Origin: Boseongicola sp. SB0662_bin_57
GTDB taxonomy: Bacteria > Pseudomonadota > Alphaproteobacteria > Rhodobacterales > Rhodobacteraceae
Direction of reading: 5' to 3'
DNA: 10,665 nucleotides
Assembly (NCBI GenBank): GCA_009839535.1
Contig: VXPN01000195.1
Coordinates: 1 to 10,665, forward strand
Shown here: positions 6,240-10,665 of the stretch, in pieces
How the letters are laid out: each line of letters starts with the position of its first letter
How positions within the stretch are numbered: position 1 is the stretch's first letter
Position numbers and translations under genes: made by a program
Notes under the pieces: generated by a model
The model's database searches: none
What the model was told of the DNA's origin: nothing
The model's input: only the letters and a program-made list of their open reading frames with translations

Positions 6240-6703
6240 ACTCCTGGATTCGACGTCTCTTTGGGCCGCAGACCGGCTTCCACATCGTGAATTTTTGGAC
6301 ATAGGGGTTTGAAGTAATTTGTCTTTCTGCAGTCAATCCCCATGTTCGGAGCCTTGGCGAGTCGGCCAGTGCCCTCTCCGAACATCATGGATGCGGCGCA
6401 TGGACCCGCTTGCATCCTGATCGCCACGCGCCCGGTCGGAAGCGCCGCATGCAGGAGACCGGACGGGACCAACACGATCAGTTTCGCTTGGGACCGCGGA
6501 CGGGGAGCTCTCGAAGTTGATCAAGAGAGTCGAGTGGGCTGAGCATCCGTGACCGGCCAATGCAGACGCCCCAATGCCGGAAGGGATGCCGACGGCAATT
6601 CTTTGCCGTGCCAGGCAAACAGGCTTTCTGTGGCCAGCGCGCACCCTCGCAGCGACACCCTGAACTTGGTGTTTTGATGCCGATGCGCCCGACCCGTCGC
6701 CTG
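6240..6703. other. Gene-poor stretch between two converging genes
   Basis: About 460 bases separate the converging decarboxylase-family and racemase genes. I see no frame with family features. The part around 6285-6335 is noticeably richer in A and T than its surroundings. Two overlapping hairpins at 6592-6619 are listed separately. Some of this region should serve as transcription end for both flanking units, but no hairpin with a T-run was found. Confidence 0.5.
6592..6619. repeat. Two overlapping, mutually exclusive hairpins
   Basis: ACGGCAA (6592-6598) pairs with TTGCCGT (6603-6609) around a TTCT loop: seven perfect pairs. The second arm also lies inside another perfect hairpin, TTTGCC (6602-6607) with GGCAAA (6614-6619) around GTGCCA. 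Only one can form at a time. The site is about 85-110 bases beyond the racemase stop and 350 beyond the decarboxylase stop, so a bidirectional terminator is the simplest idea, although no T-run accompanies it. Confidence 0.35.
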
Positions 6704-7381
6704 CTATCCGTAAGCCCCTGACTTCGATGTGCGAAGGCCGGCGGTGACGAGCGCCTCGGCCATCGTCACGGCACAGTTCAATCCATCAATGACCGGCAGC
6801 CCGAATTCCGTCGAGAGCCGTTGCATCAGGTCGGTCATGCCCGCGCAGCCAAGGACGATCGCGTCCGAACGGTCTTCCCTGATCGCGGCCTCGATGACGT
6901 GACGCATGGTGTCCATGGTCTCCGAAGACATTTCTTCCAGAGCCAGCACCGGAATGTCGGTCGCCCGCACTTTGGCATAGCGAGACGTCAAGCCGTATTT
7001 GTGCAGGTTGGCCTCCAGCAAGGGCACGGATCGCGAAAGCGTCGTGATCACGGTGAACCTGTTGCTGAGCATTCTTGCCGCGTAGCAGGCGGACTGGCCG
7101 ATGCCCAGCACCGGCGCGTCAACCATGCACCTGACGGCGTCCAGCCCGGTGTCGTCGAAACAGGCAATGACGACTCCATCCACGCCCCTGTGGCGCTCGA
7201 CCTGCTCCAGCATGCCTGCAAGGCAGAGGGCTCCGTCGAGGTAGCCCTGGATGCTCGGAGGACCCGACTCCGAACCGACGGTCACGATCCGGGTGCCGGG
7301 CCGGGCGACACGCCTCGCTGCGCGGTCGATGGCCTCGGTCATCGAGGCGGTGGTGTTGGGGTTCACGACGAGCAGGTCCAT
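6704..7381 (-). CDS. Asp/Glu/hydantoin racemase family enzyme
   Basis: This 225-residue cytoplasmic, cofactor-independent racemase or isomerase uses two cysteines as acid and base on either face of the substrate. Both are present: Cys74 in VIACFDDTGL and Cys179 in IVLGCAGMTDL, close to positions 76 and 181 of characterised hydantoin racemases. The N-terminal NPNT motif (7-10) and length also favour the hydantoin racemase (HyuE-like) branch over aspartate or glutamate racemases. The ATG at 7379-7381 is 6 bases after the livF stop, with AGGAA just upstream, so it is translated from the liv transcript as its last gene in this window. No hydantoinase or carbamoylase is seen nearby, so the true substrate may be another chiral acid or amino acid imported by this transporter. 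Arylmalonate decarboxylase and maleate isomerase are related alternatives; the first usually keeps only one of the cysteines. Confidence 0.87.
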   Translation of the reverse strand: MDLLVVNPNTTASMTEAIDRAARRVARPGTRIVTVGSESGPPSIQGYLDGALCLAGMLEQVERHRGVDGVVIACFDDTGLDAVRCMVDAPVLGIGQSACYAARMLSNRFTVITTLSRSVPLLEANLHKYGLTSRYAKVRATDIPVLALEEMSSETMDTMRHVIEAAIREDRSDAIVLGCAGMTDLMQRLSTEFGLPVIDGLNCAVTMAEALVTAGLRTSKSGAYG

Positions 7382-7387
7382 GGTTTC

Positions 7388-8113
7388 CTACACGGCTCCT
7401 CCGAGGTACGCCGCCTTTATCCGGCTGTCGTTGAGCAGTTCGCGCGACTCTCCGGATATCACGACGTTTCCTGTCGTGATGGCATAGGCGCGATGGGAAA
7501 TGCTCAGCGCCATGCGCGAGTTCTGTTCAACCAGCAGGACGGAAACGCCGTCGTCACGGTTTATTTGAACGATCGACCGCGCGATGTCCTGGACCAGCTT
7601 GGGCGCGATGCCGAGCGACGGCTCGTCAAGAAGCAGGAGCTTCGGTTGGGCCATCAGCGCCCGGCCGATCACGAGCATCTGCTGCTCTCCGCCCGAAAGC
7701 GTCCCGGCCGACTGGCGCAGACGCTCCTGCAGGCGGGGAAACCTCTCGAGGACGCTGTCGAGGGACCGCCTGATGTCCGCCCTGTCGCTGCGGGTGAACG
7801 CGCCCATCATGAGGTTGTCCTTGACCGACATGTAGGGGAACACCCGCCGGCCCTCCGGAACCATCGCGATGCCCATGCCGACGATGCTTGCGGGGTCGCG
7901 GCCGTCGATGCGCTCGCCCCGGAAGCTAATCGAGCCGCTCTCGATCCTGGAGAGCCCGGTTATCGCGCGCAGGATGGATGACTTTCCGGCGCCGTTCGCG
8001 CCGATGAGTGCGACCGTCTCGCCCTCGGCCAGGTCCAGCGTCACGCCACGCAGGGCGAAGACCCGATCGTAGTAGAGCTTCACGTCCTCGAATTGCAGCA
8101 GCCTGGACACCAT
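7388..8113 (-). CDS. livF: LIV/HAAT ABC transporter ATP-binding protein LivF
   Basis: This 241-residue cytoplasmic ATPase is one of the two nucleotide-binding subunits of the importer. In order it shows Walker A GANGAGKSS (38-46), the LivF-typical MVPEGRRVFPYMSV region (84-97), the ABC signature LSGGEQQ (139-145) and Walker B LLLLDEP (159-165). The switch region is VEQNSRMAL (195-203), with Gln197 where most ABC proteins have His, as is usual for LivF. All catalytic parts are otherwise intact and the length is normal. The ATG at 8111-8113 lies 3 bases after the livG stop, showing translational coupling, and the racemase gene follows 6 bases after its own stop. It should pair with LivG as a heterodimer under the LivH/LivM channel. 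Confidence 0.95.
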   Translation of the reverse strand: MVSRLLQFEDVKLYYDRVFALRGVTLDLAEGETVALIGANGAGKSSILRAITGLSRIESGSISFRGERIDGRDPASIVGMGIAMVPEGRRVFPYMSVKDNLMMGAFTRSDRADIRRSLDSVLERFPRLQERLRQSAGTLSGGEQQMLVIGRALMAQPKLLLLDEPSLGIAPKLVQDIARSIVQINRDDGVSVLLVEQNSRMALSISHRAYAITTGNVVISGESRELLNDSRIKAAYLGGAV

Positions 8114-8116
8114 GGC

Positions 8117-8896
8117 CTAAACCCCGATCTCGTCATCGGCGCTGCCCAGATAGGCTTCGATGACTTTCTCGTCGTCCTGTATCTGCGAGGGCGTGCCCTC
8201 GGCGATCTTCTCGCCGAAGTTCAGCACGATGATCCGGTCGGAGATCGACATGACCGCCGCCATGTCGTGCTCGACGAGCAGGACGGTCACGCCGCGGTCC
8301 CTGACGGACTTGACGAGGGAAACCATGTTCTTCGTCTCGTCCATGTTCATTCCCGCAAACGGCTCGTCGAGCAGCAGGGCGACCGGGTCGGTGGAAAGCC
8401 CGATCGCGATTCCCAGCGCCCGCAAGTGGCCTTGCGGAAGGTTGCGCGCCCGTTCGCCGGAGATTTCCGACATCCCAAGGAAGTCGAGAACCTCGTCCGC
8501 CCGCCGGCCAAAGCTGTCTTCGTCCAGACGCGCCGCACCGGTTCCGAGAAAGTACCCTGCCAGCGACGCCGACGATCGGAGATGCTGCGCCAGGATGACG
8601 CTCTCCCTGACCGTCATGTCCTTGAAGATGTTGGTCTCCTGAAAGGTCCGCACGACGCCCTTCCGGGCCACGACATGGGGCTTCAGGTCGGAAATCCTCT
8701 CGCCGCGGAACAGCACTTCGCCCGAGGTGGTGCGCAGGAACGAGGTGATCAGCTTGAAGAGCGTGGACTTTCCCGCACCGTTGGGCCCGATCACGGACAG
8801 GATCTCGTGTTCGCGGACATCGAAGGAGACGGCATTGATTGCCGTCAACCCTCCGAACTTGCGGGTCAGGTCACGGATCTGAAGAAGGGGGGTCAT
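8117..8896 (-). CDS. livG: LIV/HAAT ABC transporter ATP-binding protein LivG
   Basis: This is the second nucleotide-binding subunit, 259 residues from the ATG at 8894-8896, which overlaps the livM stop as ATGA. A GTG two codons earlier (8900-8902) is possible, but the AAGG in the upstream GAAGGCTGTGGAG is 8 bases from the ATG and too close to the GTG. Walker A GPNGAGKST is at 37-45, the LivG-typical VVRTFQETNIFKDMTV segment at 81-96, Walker B LLLDEPFAGMN at 174-184 and the switch His210 in LLVEHDM. The insert between residues 105 and 145 is the usual LivG length. The ABC signature is unusual: NLPQGHLRALGIA (152-164) replaces the usual LSxGQ core with LPQGH, keeping only the central Gly156. 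Such variants exist in this subfamily, so the protein is probably active. The C-terminal tail is acidic and short. Confidence 0.94.
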   Translation of the reverse strand: MTPLLQIRDLTRKFGGLTAINAVSFDVREHEILSVIGPNGAGKSTLFKLITSFLRTTSGEVLFRGERISDLKPHVVARKGVVRTFQETNIFKDMTVRESVILAQHLRSSASLAGYFLGTGAARLDEDSFGRRADEVLDFLGMSEISGERARNLPQGHLRALGIAIGLSTDPVALLLDEPFAGMNMDETKNMVSLVKSVRDRGVTVLLVEHDMAAVMSISDRIIVLNFGEKIAEGTPSQIQDDEKVIEAYLGSADDEIGV

Positions 8897-9888
8897 CTCC
8901 ACAGCCTTCGGACCAGGTCGAAGCGTATGCTGAGAAGCCCGTTCAGGAGAACGAGGATCAGCAGGATCAGTATGCCGGAGAACACCAGCAGCTGGTACCT
9001 GCCCAGTTCGAACAGCAGGTCCCAGCCGAAGTAGAGCACGAGGGTCCCGAGCATCGGGCCGAACACGTACCCGAGTCCGCCCAGGAAGCAGTTCAGCATG
9101 AAGTCAATCGAGTCCTTCACGACGAAGCTTGACGGGTAGACCGACTGCGCGATCGCGCCGAACATCGCGCCGCCCAGGCCGCCGAAGAAGGAGGATATCG
9201 CGAAGACGATCACGCGCAGGTAGGCGATGTTGACGCCCACGGACTCGGCGAGCTCCTCGTTCTGCTGCATCGACCGGCAGAGATGCCCGAGACGGGAATT
9301 CACGATTCGATACAATGATGCATAGCAGAGAACCATGAGCACGCAGGCGGCATGGTAGAACGCAAGCTTGGTGTTCTGGATCGTGGAGAAGTCGGGAATC
9401 AGGGTGATGCCGAGGACCGACAGCTCTCCCGGCAGGGGGATTGACACGATTCCCTTTGCGCCGTTGGTAATTGGCAGCGCCAGCGCTGCCAGCCGGACCA
9501 CCTCGGTAAGCACAAGCGTGATCATCGCGAAGTACACGCCGCGCAGGCGCAGTATGGGCAGGCCGATCACGATGGCCACCAGGCTCGCGAAGAGGCCTGC
9601 CAGAGGGAGGGAGATCCAGAAGGAGACGTCCGCCTTGGTGACCAGGATGGCCGACACGTAGGCGCCTATCAGGGCGAACGCGCCCTGCCCTATGTTGATC
9701 CGGCCGATGTAGAAAGTCAGCCAGACACCGGCGCTTGCAACGGACAGAAGCGCCACGGATGTCAGCGTGAAGTAGAAGTTCCAGAGCCCGGTCACGGAAA
9801 TGAGAAAGGGGATGAGCCAGAAGACTCCAACGAGGAACGCCGCGACGTAGGCCAGCGTCCGAAGCCGATGGGCGCCAAGACGGTTCAT
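8893..9888 (-). CDS. livM: LIV/HAAT ABC transporter permease LivM
   Basis: This 331-residue integral inner-membrane protein is the second channel subunit. Hydrophobic helices start near residue 13 and recur to about 322. The family hallmark INIGQGAFALIGAY is at 65-78, LRLRGVYFAMITL at 113-125, and the cytoplasmic ATPase-contact loop at 198-244 (SRLGHLCRSMQQNEELAESVGVN, then the FFGGLGGAMFG turn). The start ATG at 9886-9888 follows the livH stop by 4 bases, with a weak GGGGAT ribosome site, so it probably relies on coupling to livH. Its stop codon overlaps the livG start. Length and motifs are normal for LivM, and nothing looks broken. It pairs with the partial LivH at the right edge. Whether the substrate is branched-chain amino acids or something else is open. 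Confidence 0.95.
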   Translation of the reverse strand: MNRLGAHRLRTLAYVAAFLVGVFWLIPFLISVTGLWNFYFTLTSVALLSVASAGVWLTFYIGRINIGQGAFALIGAYVSAILVTKADVSFWISLPLAGLFASLVAIVIGLPILRLRGVYFAMITLVLTEVVRLAALALPITNGAKGIVSIPLPGELSVLGITLIPDFSTIQNTKLAFYHAACVLMVLCYASLYRIVNSRLGHLCRSMQQNEELAESVGVNIAYLRVIVFAISSFFGGLGGAMFGAIAQSVYPSSFVVKDSIDFMLNCFLGGLGYVFGPMLGTLVLYFGWDLLFELGRYQLLVFSGILILLILVLLNGLLSIRFDLVRRLWR

Positions 9889-9892
9889 CGCG

Positions 9893-10665
9893 CTATCCCC
9901 ACGGCTTGCCCATGAGTCCCTGCGGGCGGATTGCCAGGAAGATCATGAGCGCAACGAAAATGACAAGATAGGTGATGTCCCCGTACTGGGAAAGCACGGC
10001 AAGCCCGACAGCCTCGAGCATGCCCAGGATGAAGCCGCCGAGTATCGCGCCCGAGATCACTCCGGCCCCGCCGATCATGACCATCATGAACGCCTTGATC
10101 GACGTGGGGCCGCCCATGCCGAGATTGACGCCGGTGATGGTGACCAGCAAGCCGCCGACCAGGCCCGCCAGCATGGCGCCCAAGGCGAACCCGATCATGG
10201 AATACCGGTTGACGTTCACGCCCATCAGCTGGGCGGCGTCACGGTCCTGGGCCAGGGCCCTGAGGGCCCGGCCTGTCTTGCTGAACTGCATGAAGGCGAT
10301 GAACGCGGCGATGGAGACAATGGCGAGAAAGCAGATCAGGATCCGGTCGTACGGCATGATGATCCTGAAGTCCCAGTTCAGGACGCCGTCGACGATCTTC
10401 GGGACGCCGCGCTGCTTTTCCCCGAATGCCAGCAGGATCAATGCGTCGAGCAGGAATGCGATTCCGGCTGCGAGCAGCATGGTGCTCTCCTCCCTCGACG
10501 ATCTCCTGATCACGGGGCCAAACAGGAACTTCTCGATCAAGGCGCCGAGAACCGCCAGCGTCACGCACGACATCAGGAGGGCGAGCACGAACGGCAGTCC
10601 GAACTGGCCATAGAACGTGTAGGTGACAAATCCGCCGATGACGTACATCTGGCCATGGGCGAAGT
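9893..10665 (-). CDS. livH: LIV/HAAT ABC transporter permease LivH (5' end cut by window edge)
   Basis: About 256 residues of a LivH-type channel subunit are visible. The true start lies beyond 10665: the frame continues upstream of the internal Met at 10648 as FAHGQMYVIGGF, the canonical LNFAHG family motif, so the gene should begin about 37 codons further right. The cytoplasmic contact loop is seen as GRALRALAQDRDAAQLMGVN, followed by GFALGAMLAGLVGG. The C terminus reads FLAIRPQGLMG, typical of LivH, and the stop at 9893-9895 is 4 bases before livM. This is a different protein from the LivH at the left end of the window: the loop and C-terminal sequences clearly differ, so it is not a recent duplicate. 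Its binding-protein gene is expected further upstream. Confidence 0.93.
   Translation of the reverse strand, partial: FAHGQMYVIGGFVTYTFYGQFGLPFVLALLMSCVTLAVLGALIEKFLFGPVIRRSSREESTMLLAAGIAFLLDALILLAFGEKQRGVPKIVDGVLNWDFRIIMPYDRILICFLAIVSIAAFIAFMQFSKTGRALRALAQDRDAAQLMGVNVNRYSMIGFALGAMLAGLVGGLLVTITGVNLGMGGPTSIKAFMMVMIGGAGVISGAILGGFILGMLEAVGLAVLSQYGDITYLVIFVALMIFLAIRPQGLMGKPWG

Noticed and set aside
6821..7981. 386-codon plus-strand frame opposite the racemase and livF
   Set aside because: It runs antisense to two genes with intact catalytic motifs and is His/Arg/Val-rich with no domain. It is a GC-driven shadow.
7388..8113. Missing switch-loop histidine in LivF (Gln197)
   Set aside because: The VEQN form is the norm for LivF proteins, so it is not evidence of a defective ATPase.
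1..10665. CRISPR arrays, tRNA or rRNA genes
   Set aside because: No regularly spaced direct repeats and no tRNA- or rRNA-like sequence were seen anywhere in the window.

Overview
This window looks like part of a high-GC Proteobacterium genome, most likely an alphaproteobacterium of the Rhodobacterales/Rhizobiales type. That placement is inferred from base composition, strong AGGAGG-type ribosome binding sites, tightly packed ABC transporter operons and protein character. It was not confirmed by any search. The theme is uptake and first-step breakdown of small organic nitrogen or acid compounds. Two separate branched-chain-amino-acid-type (LIV/HAAT) ABC transporter gene sets lie in the window, each joined to a different small-molecule enzyme.

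Left block (about 89-4111, minus strand, read right to left): a nitrilase-branch carbon-nitrogen hydrolase with an intact Glu-Lys-Cys triad, a pyridoxamine-phosphate-oxidase-fold flavoprotein, a secreted periplasmic binding protein, and a LivH-type permease. The matching LivM and ATPases are expected beyond the left edge. An AraC-family regulator (4240-5235, plus strand) is divergent from the nitrilase across a 128-bp gap that holds a candidate promoter and a dyad. The arrangement suggests a regulator-controlled system that imports a compound and hydrolyses a nitrile or related C-N bond.

Middle (5236-6703): a single small plus-strand gene of the carboxymuconolactone decarboxylase family (5835-6239) sits between two stretches of about 600 and 460 bases without a convincing gene. 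The first holds a minus-strand fragment with a short helix-turn-helix-like motif resembling the end of a serine recombinase, so this may be a rearrangement junction. The second holds overlapping hairpins.

Right block (6704-10665, minus strand, read right to left): livH (cut by the window edge), livM, livG, livF and an Asp/Glu-hydantoin racemase family gene. Gaps are 3-6 bases, with one stop/start overlap, so this is one transcription unit. Its binding protein should lie beyond the right edge. The terminal racemase implies that the imported compound is a chiral amino acid, hydantoin or related acid that must be racemised or isomerised.

The substrates of both transporters are unknown from sequence alone. 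The co-transcribed enzymes are the best clue to them.
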